Assembly: GCA_003315335.1 (NCBI GenBank)
Contig: QNRL01000001.1
Coordinates: 434,001 to 498,000, forward strand
DNA: 64,000 bases
Source of the DNA: Pseudocitrobacter faecalis
GTDB taxonomy: Bacteria; Pseudomonadota; Gammaproteobacteria; Enterobacterales; Enterobacteriaceae
Direction: 5' to 3'
The number at the start of each line of letters is the position of its first letter. Position 1 is the stretch's first letter. The position numbers and the translations under genes were made by a program. A model generated the notes under the pieces. The model saw only the letters and a list, made by a program, of their open reading frames with translations, searched no databases and was not told the DNA's origin. Shown piece after piece: positions 1-9,528 of the stretch.

Positions 1-581
1 CCGTGTTGATGCGCCAGTGCGATAAGCGCCGCCACGGGGTTTTCTGTGCCGAGGACGTTAGACACCTGGGTCACCGCCAGCAATCGGGTGCGCTCGTCGA
101 AAAGCGTTGGTGCAATATCCATCTGCAATGTGCCATCAACATTGAGCGGGATCACGCGCAGTTCCGCGCCTGTCCGGGCGCAAAGCATTTGCCACGGCAC
201 AATATTGGCGTGGTGCTCCATCGCGGTGATCACAATGTTATCGCCTGCACGGACGTTGTCGTTTCCCCAACTGTTGGCCACCAGGTTTATCCCTTCGGTG
301 GTACCGCGCACGAAAACCAGTTCTTCAGCGGAACGGGCATTAAGGAAGTTTGCCGCTTTCTGACGCACCTCTTCCATCCGCTGCGTCGCTTCAGCGCTCA
401 GCGTATGAATGCCACGATGCACCGCCGCGTAACCATGACGATAAAACTCCGCTTCTGCGCGGATCACCTGCTCCGGTTTTTGCGCGCTGGCGGCGGAGTC
501 GAGATACGCCAGTGGCTGACCATTCACTTCCCGGCTTAACACCGGGAAATCGGCACGCACCTGTTGTACGGAAAATGTCAT
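1..581 (-). CDS. sufS: SufS cysteine desulfurase, N-terminal part (cut by window edge)
   Basis: PLP-dependent cysteine desulfurase that takes sulfur from cysteine and hands it to SufE and the SufBC2D scaffold in the cytoplasm. About the first 193 residues are present, starting [20 protein letters not shown]. The class V aminotransferase cofactor region with EHHANIVPW (the PLP-stacking histidine) is visible. The PLP lysine and the catalytic cysteine lie beyond position 1. The ATG at 581-579 overlaps the sufD stop (ATGA), so the two are translationally coupled. It is partial only because of the window edge; no frameshift is seen. sufE should follow outside the window. Confidence 0.97.
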   Translation of the reverse strand, partial: MTFSVQQVRADFPVLSREVNGQPLAYLDSAASAQKPEQVIRAEAEFYRHGYAAVHRGIHTLSAEATQRMEEVRQKAANFLNARSAEELVFVRGTTEGINLVANSWGNDNVRAGDNIVITAMEHHANIVPWQMLCARTGAELRVIPLNVDGTLQMDIAPTLFDERTRLLAVTQVSNVLGTENPVAALIALAHQH

Positions 582-1852
582 TGTGCTCCTCCTGGCAAGC
601 GCTGGCCGATTCGCGTCAGGACTTGCTGTTTTAGCGCATCGTTGGCGATGGCTTCCGTCAACTCGGCGGCAAAGGCGTAGATAATAATTTTGCGCGCATC
701 CCTATCGCTTATCCCGCGCGAACGAAGATAAAAGAGCTGTTCATCATCAATGCGCCCGACCGTCGCGCCGTGGCTGCATTTTACGTCATCAGCGTAAATT
801 TCCAGCTGCGGTTTAGTATCCGCCTCCGCCAGTCGCCCCAGCAGCAGATTATTATTGGTCATCTGCCCGTCGGTTTTGATGGCGTGTTTCGCCACGTTAA
901 TCAAACCATTAAATACCGCACGGCCTTTATCGCTGACGATAGTTTTGTGCAACTGACGGCTGTTGCAATAGCCTTTGTTGTGCTCAAGCCAGGTACGGGT
1001 GTCGCACACTTCCGTGTTTACCGGCATCGCCAGGCTGTTCATGCGTAAAGTGGTGTTTTCACCGTTTAACTGAGTGCTGGTGTGGTGTCGCGTTACCGCC
1101 GCGCCGAGCAGAAAACTGCTGCTGTGAGCGCTGGCATCCTGACCCAAACGAATGTCGTTATGGGCAAAGTGGAAGCTCTGCGGATTTTCAAAGGCCAGCT
1201 TTAGATGATGCAGATGCGCGCTGTCCGCCACGTCCATGGTGAATCGCGCCCCGGTAAAGTGGCGTTGATCGTTGAGGCTGACGTAATGTTCTATCACCGT
1301 CGCTTCCGCGCCAGTTTCCAGCGTGATGTGGTGGCGATAATGGGCGGTGTTCATATCATCGCCCATCAAGCCCCGCGTGATGTGCATAAGCAGCAACGGT
1401 TTCGCCGGACGTTGATTACGGGCGACGCGTATGTGCGTCACCGTTGCCGCGAGGCTTTCGGTGAGATGCAGAAAAACTTCGCCGTTAACCGCCGCAGGCA
1501 GGTCTTCACGCACGTTATTGACCGCAACCTCAAACCCGCTCTCGTCCAGCGCATCGCTCAGTCCAGGCGCAAACTGACCGTCGACAAACACCAGACGCCA
1601 CGCATCCATCGTTAAGGCCAGTGAATCGGGCGCAATATCTTCAAGCGTGGTCAGCCGTGGCGCGACAAACTGGCTATTGAGCAGGCTATCCAGCGCGGTG
1701 TATTTCCAGTCTTCATCTTTACGCGTGGGCAGACCCAGTCGCAGCACCTGTTGCAAATGTTCACGCGCCTGGGGGGAACGCTGTTCGCCCTGCGCTTCAA
1801 ACAGATGATGCCACTGTTGCAGCGCGTTACTGCTGTTCGGTAAGCCAGCCAT
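578..1852 (-). CDS. sufD: SufD, Fe-S scaffold complex subunit
   Basis: Subunit of the SufBC2D scaffold that builds Fe-S clusters under iron limitation or oxidative stress. It has 424 residues, close to the family's usual 423, and opens [20 protein letters not shown]. The C-terminal half is the right-handed beta-helix shared with SufB, including the segment [20 protein letters not shown], which contains the conserved Cys/His. Its 5' end overlaps sufC by 26 bases and its 3' end overlaps sufS by 4, so the operon is tightly coupled. No irregularities. Confidence 0.97.
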   Translation of the reverse strand: MAGLPNSSNALQQWHHLFEAQGEQRSPQAREHLQQVLRLGLPTRKDEDWKYTALDSLLNSQFVAPRLTTLEDIAPDSLALTMDAWRLVFVDGQFAPGLSDALDESGFEVAVNNVREDLPAAVNGEVFLHLTESLAATVTHIRVARNQRPAKPLLLMHITRGLMGDDMNTAHYRHHITLETGAEATVIEHYVSLNDQRHFTGARFTMDVADSAHLHHLKLAFENPQSFHFAHNDIRLGQDASAHSSSFLLGAAVTRHHTSTQLNGENTTLRMNSLAMPVNTEVCDTRTWLEHNKGYCNSRQLHKTIVSDKGRAVFNGLINVAKHAIKTDGQMTNNNLLLGRLAEADTKPQLEIYADDVKCSHGATVGRIDDEQLFYLRSRGISDRDARKIIIYAFAAELTEAIANDALKQQVLTRIGQRLPGGAQ

Positions 1853-2573
1853 AGCCCTGCTCCTCCAGTTGTTTCACCAGGGTAAAGTCGCCGGATTTCA
1901 CAATCCGCCCCTGATAAAGCACATGCACCACATCGGGTTTGATGTAGTCGAGAATGCGCTGGTAGTGGGTGACGATGATAAATGACCGCTTACCATCACG
2001 CAGAGAGTTCACGCCGTCTGCCACAATCTTCAGGGCGTCAATATCCAGCCCGGAATCCGTTTCATCCAGAATGCACAGCTCTGGCTCAAGCACCGCCATC
2101 TGCAGGATGTCATTGCGCTTTTTCTCACCGCCGGAGAAGCCGACGTTAACCGAGCGGGTCAGCAAGTCCTGCGGCATTTTCAACAGGTTGATTTTCTCTT
2201 CCATCAGATCCTGAAAATCAAAGCGATCCAGCGCGTCCTGACCACGATATTTACGCACGGCATTCAGCGCCGTTTGCAGGAAAAACTGGTTGCTGACGCC
2301 CGGTATTTCTACCGGATACTGGAACGCCATAAAGATCCCTTCCCCCGCCCGCTCTTCAGGGGAGAGCTCCAGCAGGTCTTTACCCTTAAAGGTCACCGTG
2401 CCGCCGGTCACTTCATAGTCTTCGCGCCCGGCAAGCGTAGCGGAAAGCGTACTTTTCCCGGAGCCGTTCGGCCCCATAATGGCGTGCACTTCCCCCGGCT
2501 TTACCTCAAGGCTCAAGCCGCGCAGGATTTCTTTCTCTTCAACGGCAACCTGTAAATCTTTGATACTTAACAT
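1827..2573 (-). CDS. sufC: SufC, ABC-type ATPase of Fe-S assembly
   Basis: Cytosolic ABC ATPase that drives conformational change in the SufBC2D scaffold; it is not a transporter. It has 248 residues. Walker A GPNGSGKST is at residues 34-42, the ABC signature FSGGEKKR at about 146-153, Walker B CILDE at about 167-171, and the switch histidine in VTHYQ near 203. It lies between sufB and sufD with no membrane partner, as expected for SufC. Confidence 0.98.
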   Translation of the reverse strand: MLSIKDLQVAVEEKEILRGLSLEVKPGEVHAIMGPNGSGKSTLSATLAGREDYEVTGGTVTFKGKDLLELSPEERAGEGIFMAFQYPVEIPGVSNQFFLQTALNAVRKYRGQDALDRFDFQDLMEEKINLLKMPQDLLTRSVNVGFSGGEKKRNDILQMAVLEPELCILDETDSGLDIDALKIVADGVNSLRDGKRSFIIVTHYQRILDYIKPDVVHVLYQGRIVKSGDFTLVKQLEEQGYGWLTEQQ

Positions 2574-2589
2574 AGAGATCCCTTAATTC

Positions 2590-4077
2590 TTATCCGACGC
2601 TGTGTTCGAGGCTTATCGCCAGCAGTTTTTGCGCTTCCACGGCAAACTCCAGCGGCAGCTCGGAGAAGACGTCCTTACAGAACCCGTTAACGATCATCGA
2701 GATCGCATCGTCTTCGCTGATCCCACGCTGCAGGCAGTAGAACAATTGTTCTTCACCGATACGCGAGGTAGTGGCTTCATGTTCCAGCTGTGCACTGTTA
2801 TTGCGGCATTCAACATACGGGAAGGTATGCGCGCCACAGTCCGGGCCTATCAGCATTGAGTCGCACTGGGTGTAGTTACGCGCGTTGGTGGCGGTGGGCA
2901 TGATTTTAACCAGCCCGCGATAGCTGTTCTGGCTATGCCCGGCGGATATCCCCTTTGAGATGATCGTCGATTTGGTGTTTTTGCCGATGTGGATCATTTT
3001 GGTGCCGGTATCGGCCTGCTGATGCCCGCTGGTCAGCGCCACCGAGAAGAATTCGCCAATCGAATTATCGCCGCGCAAAATGCAGCTCGGGTATTTCCAG
3101 GTAATGGCGGAACCCGTTTCTGACTGGGTCCAGGACATTTTGCTGTTTTCGCCCTCGCACAGGGCGCGCTTGGTGACAAAATTCAGGATACCGCCGGTGT
3201 TGTTATCGCCAGGGAACCAGTTTTGCACCGTGGAGTATTTCACTTCCGCGTTTTTGTGGATGATCACTTCCACGACCGCCGCGTGCAGCTGATAACTTTC
3301 ACGCACCGGGGCAGAACAACCTTCGATGTAACTCACATAGCTGCCTTCATCAGCAATCAGAATGGTGCGTTCAAACTGGCCGGTTTTTTCCGCGTTAATG
3401 CGAAAATAGGTCGACAGCTCCATCGGGCAGCGCACACCTTTCGGGATGTAGATGAAGGTGCCATCTGACGCCACCGCCGCGTTCAGGGCAGCAAAAAAGT
3501 TATCATTCGATGGCACAACCGTGCCCAGATACTGTTTCACCAGTTCCGGATGATCGTGAATCGCTTCGCCAAACGAACAGAAAATAATGCCCTGCTCAGA
3601 GAGTTTTTCGCGATAGGTGGTCGCCACGGAAACCGAGTCGAAAATCGCATCAACAGCCACTTCTTTACCTTCGCGAACCGGTACGCCAAGCTGGTTAAAC
3701 GCCGCTTCGACTTCATCGGTGAGGAAGGTATTGGCGCCCGTCTGCTGCACCGCGCCCGGTTCAGAGGCACAGGTCTCATCGCAGTTGCCGCATGAGGGCG
3801 CAGAGTAGTAGCTGTAGTCCTGATAATTGAGCGAAGCATAGTTCGCTTTCAACCAGTGCGGCTCTTTCATCTGCTCCCAGGCATGGAAGGCATTCAGGCG
3901 AAACTCGAGCATCCATTCGGGCTCATTACGTTTTGCCGAAATCGCGCGGACCACCTCTTCGTTGATTCCTTTCGCCAGTTCGTCGGTCTTTAACTGGGTG
4001 AAGAAGCCCTCTTTGTAATTCAGCGGGCCGCCGGTCCAGGTTTGGACATCGTCAGTTGCTTCAGTATTGCGCGTCAT
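2590..4077 (-). CDS. sufB: SufB, Fe-S scaffold subunit
   Basis: Core scaffold protein on which the nascent Fe-S cluster forms. The chosen start gives [20 protein letters not shown] and 495 residues, the usual length; an upstream in-frame ATG at 4119 would run into sufA and is rejected. It contains the N-terminal [13 protein letters not shown] cluster and the beta-helix core with [14 protein letters not shown], which includes the cysteine known to accept sulfur in the E. coli protein. Eleven bases separate it from sufA. Confidence 0.97.
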   Translation of the reverse strand: MTRNTEATDDVQTWTGGPLNYKEGFFTQLKTDELAKGINEEVVRAISAKRNEPEWMLEFRLNAFHAWEQMKEPHWLKANYASLNYQDYSYYSAPSCGNCDETCASEPGAVQQTGANTFLTDEVEAAFNQLGVPVREGKEVAVDAIFDSVSVATTYREKLSEQGIIFCSFGEAIHDHPELVKQYLGTVVPSNDNFFAALNAAVASDGTFIYIPKGVRCPMELSTYFRINAEKTGQFERTILIADEGSYVSYIEGCSAPVRESYQLHAAVVEVIIHKNAEVKYSTVQNWFPGDNNTGGILNFVTKRALCEGENSKMSWTQSETGSAITWKYPSCILRGDNSIGEFFSVALTSGHQQADTGTKMIHIGKNTKSTIISKGISAGHSQNSYRGLVKIMPTATNARNYTQCDSMLIGPDCGAHTFPYVECRNNSAQLEHEATTSRIGEEQLFYCLQRGISEDDAISMIVNGFCKDVFSELPLEFAVEAQKLLAISLEHSVG

Positions 4078-4088
4078 AATCGTACCGC

Positions 4089-4457
4089 CTATACCCCAAA
4101 ACTTTCGCCGCAGCCGCATTCGTTCTGCGCTTTCGGGTTATGAAATTTAAATATCTGATTCAATCCTTCGCGCACGTAATCCACTTCGGTGCCATCGATA
4201 AACGGCATCGCGGAAAGAGGCACCCACAGTTTTGCGCCGTCAGACTCAAATAACAGGTCATCGGCATGAGGCTCGGTTACCGTATCCAGCACATAGCCAA
4301 ATCCTGCACAGCCGGTCTGTTTCACGCCAAGACGCACGCCCTGCATCCCTGGTTGTTTACTCACCAGATTGCGAATTTGTGTTGCTGCTGCAGGCGTTAA
4401 CGTCAGGCCACGCCAGGCAAAATCATTGGGATCAAACGTTCCAGAATCTACTTCCAT
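4089..4457 (-). CDS. sufA: SufA, A-type Fe-S carrier
   Basis: A-type carrier that receives clusters from SufBC2D and passes them to target apoproteins. It has 122 residues. The three conserved cysteines are Cys50 (QTGCAGFGY) and Cys114/Cys116 ([11 protein letters not shown]). It is the first gene of sufABCDS(E). The Fur operator about 50 bases upstream and the operon position indicate iron-starvation induction; OxyR, IscR and IHF control is known in E. coli but only partly readable here. Confidence 0.97.
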   Translation of the reverse strand: MEVDSGTFDPNDFAWRGLTLTPAAATQIRNLVSKQPGMQGVRLGVKQTGCAGFGYVLDTVTEPHADDLLFESDGAKLWVPLSAMPFIDGTEVDYVREGLNQIFKFHNPKAQNECGCGESFGV

Positions 4458-4503
4458 TGGTCTACCTCATCGGTTAAGCCATCGAAGGCATAACGCTATG
4501 TTA

Positions 4504-4520
4504 GTGATAATGATTATCAC
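4504..4520 (-). promoter_or_regulatory. Fur operator of the suf operon
   Basis: Perfect 8-1-8 palindrome GTGATAATGATTATCAC, close to the Fur 19-mer consensus, 47-63 bases upstream of the sufA start. Its position over the expected suf promoter fits repression by Fe-Fur. Confidence 0.88.
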
Positions 4521-4523
4521 TTC

Positions 4524-4546
4524 AACCCATCTGCAACAGGGGTATT
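4524..4546 (-). promoter_or_regulatory. Possible IscR (type 2) site upstream of sufA
   Basis: Imperfect inverted element with AACCC and GGGGT half-sites about 8 bases apart, directly upstream of the Fur box on the suf side. In E. coli IscR activates suf from an equivalent position. The match to the published type 2 consensus is partial. Confidence 0.35.
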
Positions 4547-4932
4547 ACCTTCGAACCTGTTTTACAGTGGCTTTTTATAAGCATAGACCCTCATTCTGCG
4601 GGCAACAGGGAGAGATGATTTTTTACAACGTATTGAAAAATAATAGATTAAGAAAAGGTAATTACCGGAAGTGGTTGAAGAATAAAACATGCATCGATAA
4701 TGCCTATTTATTTGATAGTTTTTGAGACTTCTGTCCCTCTAAGTCACGTTTAAGGGTTGATGGACAATTATTTCATTCTTGCTGTCGTAAAATTAATCAT
4801 TCCATCTATTAAAAGCTTATCAACATAACCAATGCTGATGTTCGTTAACGAGGGCACACACTTTATGACATCAACAAACATTAACCATGCGTAAAGTATT
4901 GTTATTATTAACATTCCAATACAGGAAACAGC
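4547..4932. other. AT-rich intergenic region between sufA and the CHAP-domain gene
   Basis: No convincing gene. It is AT-rich and divergent: the left end carries suf control sites, and the right end (about 4890-4932) carries an AT-rich promoter-like stretch and the AGGAAACAGC ribosome site of the CHAP-domain gene. In E. coli this interval holds ydiH and RydB; I could not recognise either. Confidence 0.5.
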
Positions 4933-5295
4933 ATGGCCTGGGATAAACACAAAGCCGTTGAATACGCGCGAATTTACGCGGGAAATTCAAGCCAAAAAAG
5001 ATGCGCTCATTTCGTTTCTGAGGCCATTCGTCATGGAGGAGCACATATTCACAACACACCACATGCAAAAGATATGGCATCAAATCTCTATGCTGCGGGT
5101 TTTCGGCCTGTATTTGGTGAACCGCGCGAAGGTGATATTGCGGTAATTCAACCCATCGCAGGCCACCCTTCTGGCCATGCATGTATTTATGATGGACATG
5201 GCACCTGGTATTCAGATTTTAAGCAGCACGGTATGTATCCAGGTGCTGCATGGCGTAATGCCAAGCCCGCGTACCAACTCTACAGGCAGGATTAA
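4933..5295 (+). CDS. CHAP-domain peptidoglycan hydrolase, probable antibacterial effector
   Basis: A 120-residue single-domain protein of the CHAP/NlpC-P60 papain-like fold. The predicted catalytic cysteine is Cys24 in KRCAHFVSEAI, the histidine is His82 in GHACIYDG, and a polar third residue may be Asp95 in WYSDFKQ. The block REGDIAVIQP precedes the histidine strand, as is typical for the fold. There is no signal peptide or membrane segment, so it needs another route to reach cell wall. The next gene, one base away, encodes a small exported protein, the usual layout of a type VI amidase effector and its immunity protein. No VgrG, PAAR or T6SS structural gene is in the window. The ribosome site AGGAAACAGC precedes the ATG. 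The substrate bond is not inferable. Confidence 0.8.
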   Translation: MAWDKHKAVEYARIYAGNSSQKRCAHFVSEAIRHGGAHIHNTPHAKDMASNLYAAGFRPVFGEPREGDIAVIQPIAGHPSGHACIYDGHGTWYSDFKQHGMYPGAAWRNAKPAYQLYRQD

Positions 5296-5296
5296 A

Positions 5297-5782
5297 ATGA
5301 GATTGTACATTATAGCGTGCTTGCTGATTCCTTTGAGTGCCCGTGCTAGTTTACCTCCAGCCGGACCGGAAGCCTCTGCACTCAGGTTTAATCAGTGGTA
5401 TTTGTCTCAACTACAACGAAACAGAAATCCTCTCACTGATTATCAAGGTCTTTCACCTTATGTTACTGAACAGACCATCAAAGCGTTGCTAAAATCAAAC
5501 CAGTCAGACCCTGAGATAGTTGATGTTCCTGATGTCGATATGTTTATAAAAGCACAAGATATTGAGGATGACTGGCAGGAAATAAATGTCGTCTCATCAG
5601 ACTATGATCCCGTTTGTATGCAGGTCTATATTACCTTCGGCACAAAGCATAAACATACTGTGATTGATTGTATGGTTAAAGAAAAGGGCATCTGGAAAGT
5701 CAACTCTGTTGCTGGTCAGGCTATCTCACCAAATAGTGGTCTTAAATCTTCATTGTCAGACAAAAAATCGCCCATGCCTTAA
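5297..5782 (+). CDS. Exported DUF3828-like protein, probable immunity partner
   Basis: 161 residues, starting one base after the CHAP gene's stop. An N-terminal signal peptide (MRLYIIACLLIPLSARAS, cleavage near residue 16-18) predicts a periplasmic location. The mature part resembles DUF3828 (YbjP-like): an N-terminal helix with FNQWYLSQL, a middle QDIEDDW motif and a C-terminal strand ending in KGIWKVNSV. Two cysteines (in DPVCMQV and VIDCMVK) could form a disulfide. A periplasmic partner encoded directly behind a cell-wall hydrolase without a signal peptide suggests self-protection. The pair is AT-richer than the flanking suf and menI genes, hinting at acquisition. Function is inferred from context. 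Confidence 0.72.
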   Translation: MRLYIIACLLIPLSARASLPPAGPEASALRFNQWYLSQLQRNRNPLTDYQGLSPYVTEQTIKALLKSNQSDPEIVDVPDVDMFIKAQDIEDDWQEINVVSSDYDPVCMQVYITFGTKHKHTVIDCMVKEKGIWKVNSVAGQAISPNSGLKSSLSDKKSPMP

Positions 5783-5790
5783 ATAACGCA

Positions 5791-5821
5791 CTAACACCCG
5801 GTGAAGTTCAGCGGGTGTTAG
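5791..5821. terminator. Bidirectional hairpin between the DUF3828 gene and menI
   Basis: Perfect 10-bp arms CTAACACCCG / CGGGTGTTAG around an 11-base loop, lying between two convergent genes. The flanking T and A tracts are short, so termination efficiency is uncertain. Confidence 0.6.
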
Positions 5822-5828
5822 TTGGGAA

Positions 5829-6239
5829 TCAGATTACCGCAGTGGTCAGGCGCGATGTGCAGCACAAGCGCCCTTCCTCATCGAAGATTTCGATTTGCCA
5901 CACCTGGCTGCGACGCCCGGTGTGGATAGCTTTACAGACGCCGCGTACCCGGCCGCTACGCACCGCGCGGATATGGTTGGCATTGACTTCCAGCCCGACA
6001 ACTTTTTGATCGCCCTCGGTACAGAGATAACCCGCCACTGAACCCAGTGTCTCGGCGAGAACAACCGATGCTCCGCCGTGTAGCAGACCGAATGGCTGGT
6101 GCGTGCGATGGTCAACGGGCATCGTCGCCTCCAGCGCATCATCGGTTAACGCCACATAGCGAATATCCAACAGCGCCATCATCGTCCCTTCGTTCATCGC
6201 ATTCAGGGCATCGAGGGTCGTCTGACGTCTCCAAATCAT
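5829..6239 (-). CDS. menI: MenI, 1,4-dihydroxy-2-naphthoyl-CoA hydrolase
   Basis: Hot-dog-fold thioesterase that hydrolyses DHNA-CoA in menaquinone synthesis. It has 136 residues. The hot-dog signature [14 protein letters not shown] has the catalytic glutamate at residue 63, as in E. coli YdiI. The ATG overlaps the stop of ydiJ by 4 bases, so it is the second gene of a ydiJ-menI unit. Low substrate specificity is known for the family. Confidence 0.95.
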   Translation of the reverse strand: MIWRRQTTLDALNAMNEGTMMALLDIRYVALTDDALEATMPVDHRTHQPFGLLHGGASVVLAETLGSVAGYLCTEGDQKVVGLEVNANHIRAVRSGRVRGVCKAIHTGRRSQVWQIEIFDEEGRLCCTSRLTTAVI

Positions 6240-9200
6240 CCAATAATCTCCAGAAGTGCCTGTAACGGATGGCGAACGCCATTACCTTCCACGCGCTTTA
6301 CCTGGCTACGGCAGGAATATCCGGTTGCCAGACAGCGATTACGCGGCAGGCGTTGCATGGCCTGCTGCCATGATAGCGCATAAATCCCCAGCGAGTTTTG
6401 ATGGTTTTTCTTTTCGTGACCATAGGTTCCCGCCATGCCGCAGCAGCCAACGTTGACGTTCTCCAGTTTCGCGCCAAATCGGGCAAATATGGACGCCCAC
6501 TGTTTTGGCGCGGAAGGCAGCGCGGTCACCTCGGTACAGTGACCAAACAAATACCAGGGCTCGCCGCCGGATTCGTGGCTATCAATACCTTCCAGCGCCT
6601 GAGGCAGCCATTCATGCACCAGCATGACGTTGAAATCGCCGCGTTTATCGCCCAGCACCTGCTTATATTCATCGCGATAACACAGCACCAGCGCCGGATC
6701 GACGCCCACCATAGGAATGCCCAATTCCGCCACACGATTCAGGTACTCCGCCGTTTTACGTGCGGTTTTGGTAAAGCGGGTTACAAAACCTTTAATATGC
6801 TGCGCTTTACCATTGGGTGAGAATGGCAACAGCACGGGCTGAAGGCCCAGCTTATCGATCAGACGAATAAAGTCGGCCACCACCTGCGCATCGTAGTAGC
6901 TGGTGAAGGGATCCTGCACCACCAGCACGGTCATCGCTTTTTGTTCGGGCGACAATGCCTCAAGCTGCTCCAGCGTCATATTGGCGGAACGATGCGAAAT
7001 CATCTGCTTTTGCAACGACGGTGCGGAAAGCATCGGCAAATCAATCATACCAATGTGTTTATCCGACAGCTTGCGCACCAGTGGCTGGCTCATAAAAAAG
7101 TTAAAGGTTTTCGGCGCGCGCGCCATCAGCGGCGCATAGCTTTCAACCGTCGCCACCAGATGATCGCGGAGCGGACGCAGATAACGCGTGTGATAAAGCT
7201 GTAAGAAACGCGCGCGGAAATCCGGCACATCAATTTTAATTGGGCACTGCGTGGAACAGGCTTTACAGGCCAGACAGCCCGACATCGCCTCTTTCACTTC
7301 GTGTGAGAAATCATATTCGCCCTTACGCGCGTGCCAGCTGTTGCGGGTACGCTCAATCAATGAACGCAGGCTGGCGCGTTTGCCCGGCAGTTCTTTCTCC
7401 AGCAATAACGGATCGACGCCACGATCGGCCAACAAACGCAGCCATTCACGTACCAGCGTAGCGCGCCCCTTCGGCGAATGAATACGATCGTTGGTTACCT
7501 TCATTGACGGACACATCGGGCTTTTGGCATCGAAGTTAAAACATAACCCGTTGCCATTACACTCCATCGCACCGCGCCAGGAGGATCGCACAGCAATCGG
7601 GATTTGCCTGTCAAAGTTGCCGCGTTTCACCGCATCCACTTTCATCATCGGCGCATCCACGCCTTCCGGCGGGCAGATTTTCCCAGGATTTAAACGGTTA
7701 AGCGGGTCGAACGCTGCTTTGATTTTACGCAGCTCACCGTATAGCGCATTACCAAAGAAAGCCGGGCTGTACTCCGCGCGGAAGCCTTTCCCGTGCTCGC
7801 CCCACAGCAGACCGCCGTATTTCGCGGTGAGCGCCACGACATCGTCGGAGATCTGCTTCATTAAGATCTCCTGCTGCGGATCGCACATATCCAGCGCCGG
7901 GCGCACGTGCAGCACACCCGCATCGACATGACCAAACATACCGTAGCTCAGACCGTGGCTGTCGAGTAACGCGCGAAATTCAACGATGTAATCCGCGAGA
8001 TGTTCCGGCGGCACGCAGGTATCTTCGGCAAACGGAATCGGCTTCGCCGCGCCTTTGGCGTTGCCCAACAGGCCAACCGCCTTTTTACGCATCGCGTAGA
8101 TGCGCTCGATGCCGTCAAGCTCATTGCAGCGCTGCCAGCCAATCACCCCGCCTTCCTGATTCGCGATCAGTGCGTCCAGACGCTGGCATAACGATGTGAC
8201 CTGCTCTTCAATCAGCGCGTCATCGTCACCGGCGAATTCGACAATATTCAGGCCGAGCATCTCTTTATCGGGCACATCGGTGATCAATTCGCTGACCGAA
8301 TGCCAGACAATGTCTTCTCGCGCCAGATTCAGGACTTTAGAATCAACCGTTTCCACCGACAGCGCGCGGGCTTCCACCATAAACGGCGCATTGCGCAGCG
8401 CAGAGTTGAACGAGTCGTACTTAATGTTCACCAAACGACGCACCTTCGGAAGCGGGGTGATATCCAGCCGCGCTTCGGTGATAAATGCCAGCGTACCTTC
8501 TGAGCCGGTGAGAATGCGGGTTAAGTCAAACTCGGTCATCTCGTCGTTGAAGACGTGGCGCAGATCGTAGCCGGTCAGGAAACGGTTGAGTTTTGGAAAC
8601 TTATCGATGATGAGCTGACGATTAGCGCGACAGCCTTCAAATACCGTGCGATAAATTCGCCCGGAGGTGGACTGCTCTTTAGCCAGCGTTTCCGCCAGCG
8701 CCACCGGCACGGGCTGGGTATCCAGAATATCGCCGCCCAGTAGAACAGCGCGTACGCCTAAGACGTGATCGGACGTTTTGCCATACACCAGCGAGCCCTG
8801 TCCGGAGGCATCAGTGTTGATCATGCCGCCAAGCGTCGCCCGGTTACTTGTGGAGAGTTCCGGCGCGAAGAAATAGCCGTACGGTTTGAGATATTGATTC
8901 AGTTGATCTTTGATAACCCCGGCTTCGACCCGCACCCAACCCTCTTCGGGGTTGATTTCAATGATGCGATTCATATAGCGGGACATATCAATGATGATGC
9001 CCTGGTTCAGCGCCTGCCCGTTGGTACCGGTGCCGCCGCCGCGCGGGGTGAAGATAAGCGACTGAAAACGCTCTTCCGCCGCCAGACGAGCCAGCAGGGC
9101 CACATCTGCCGTTGAACGCGGGAATACCACCGCATCCGGTAATAGCTGATACACGCTGTTATCGGTTGCCATCGTTAGCCGATCGGCATAACGGGTGGCA

Positions 9201-9292
9201 GTATCGCCAGTAAAACCTTGTTGCTCCAGTGCTTGCAAATAATTCAGCACCAGTTGAACGACGCCCGGTGCCTGAGAAATCTGTGGGATCAT
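6236..9292 (-). CDS. ydiJ: YdiJ, FAD/Fe-S D-2-hydroxyglutarate dehydrogenase
   Basis: Large flavoprotein of 1018 residues. The N-terminal FAD-binding PCMH domain contains [11 protein letters not shown] near residues 83-93. An FAD-oxidase C domain follows, then a ferredoxin-like 4Fe-4S motif [12 protein letters not shown] near residue 671, and a C-terminal CCG-type domain ([10 protein letters not shown]). E. coli YdiJ oxidises D-2-hydroxyglutarate; an electron acceptor is not encoded nearby. The start, with [15 protein letters not shown], is the standard family start. It is cotranscribed with menI. Confidence 0.95.
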   Translation of the reverse strand: MIPQISQAPGVVQLVLNYLQALEQQGFTGDTATRYADRLTMATDNSVYQLLPDAVVFPRSTADVALLARLAAEERFQSLIFTPRGGGTGTNGQALNQGIIIDMSRYMNRIIEINPEEGWVRVEAGVIKDQLNQYLKPYGYFFAPELSTSNRATLGGMINTDASGQGSLVYGKTSDHVLGVRAVLLGGDILDTQPVPVALAETLAKEQSTSGRIYRTVFEGCRANRQLIIDKFPKLNRFLTGYDLRHVFNDEMTEFDLTRILTGSEGTLAFITEARLDITPLPKVRRLVNIKYDSFNSALRNAPFMVEARALSVETVDSKVLNLAREDIVWHSVSELITDVPDKEMLGLNIVEFAGDDDALIEEQVTSLCQRLDALIANQEGGVIGWQRCNELDGIERIYAMRKKAVGLLGNAKGAAKPIPFAEDTCVPPEHLADYIVEFRALLDSHGLSYGMFGHVDAGVLHVRPALDMCDPQQEILMKQISDDVVALTAKYGGLLWGEHGKGFRAEYSPAFFGNALYGELRKIKAAFDPLNRLNPGKICPPEGVDAPMMKVDAVKRGNFDRQIPIAVRSSWRGAMECNGNGLCFNFDAKSPMCPSMKVTNDRIHSPKGRATLVREWLRLLADRGVDPLLLEKELPGKRASLRSLIERTRNSWHARKGEYDFSHEVKEAMSGCLACKACSTQCPIKIDVPDFRARFLQLYHTRYLRPLRDHLVATVESYAPLMARAPKTFNFFMSQPLVRKLSDKHIGMIDLPMLSAPSLQKQMISHRSANMTLEQLEALSPEQKAMTVLVVQDPFTSYYDAQVVADFIRLIDKLGLQPVLLPFSPNGKAQHIKGFVTRFTKTARKTAEYLNRVAELGIPMVGVDPALVLCYRDEYKQVLGDKRGDFNVMLVHEWLPQALEGIDSHESGGEPWYLFGHCTEVTALPSAPKQWASIFARFGAKLENVNVGCCGMAGTYGHEKKNHQNSLGIYALSWQQAMQRLPRNRCLATGYSCRSQVKRVEGNGVRHPLQALLEIIG

Positions 9293-9362
9293 GACGCTTG
9301 ACCCTGTCTGAATAGTTAGTGTTGTTATACACGCGCAGCGTCGCCATGGGCGGTTAGCGCAT

Positions 9363-9378
9363 GTTTAATCGTTTGCGT
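9363..9378. promoter_or_regulatory. PurR-like half-conserved operator upstream of ydiK
   Basis: GTTTAATCGTTTGCGT matches the PurR palindrome at 11 of 16 positions, with one intact half-site (CGTTTGCGT). It lies between the divergent ydiJ and ydiK genes. The left half is degraded, so it may be fortuitous. Confidence 0.35.
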
Positions 9379-9454
9379 AGTGCATTCAACGTTGTATCAC
9401 ATTTTTTTCTTATGCGCCCGGTAGATTTAAGTGCAAAATCGGCCGCCTAAGTGG

Positions 9455-9472
9455 ATTGATATTATTATCAAT
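9455..9472. promoter_or_regulatory. Fur-like palindrome upstream of ydiK
   Basis: Perfect inverted repeat ATTGATA-N4-TATCAAT, similar in shape to a Fur box, 57-74 bases before the ydiK start. It could also be AT-rich promoter sequence. Downstream, 9488-9505, is a hairpin GCGCCAG-CGTT-CTGGCGC in the ydiK leader. Confidence 0.35.
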
Positions 9473-9528
9473 AACAGGGTTTACGCCGCGCCAGCGTTCT
9501 GGCGCACAGAAGAAGGTAAATTTGATAT

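Noticed and set aside
4768-4950. 60-codon hydrophobic frame on the minus strand upstream of the CHAP gene
   Set aside because: Overlaps the promoter of the CHAP gene, lacks a ribosome site and has no homology I recognise.
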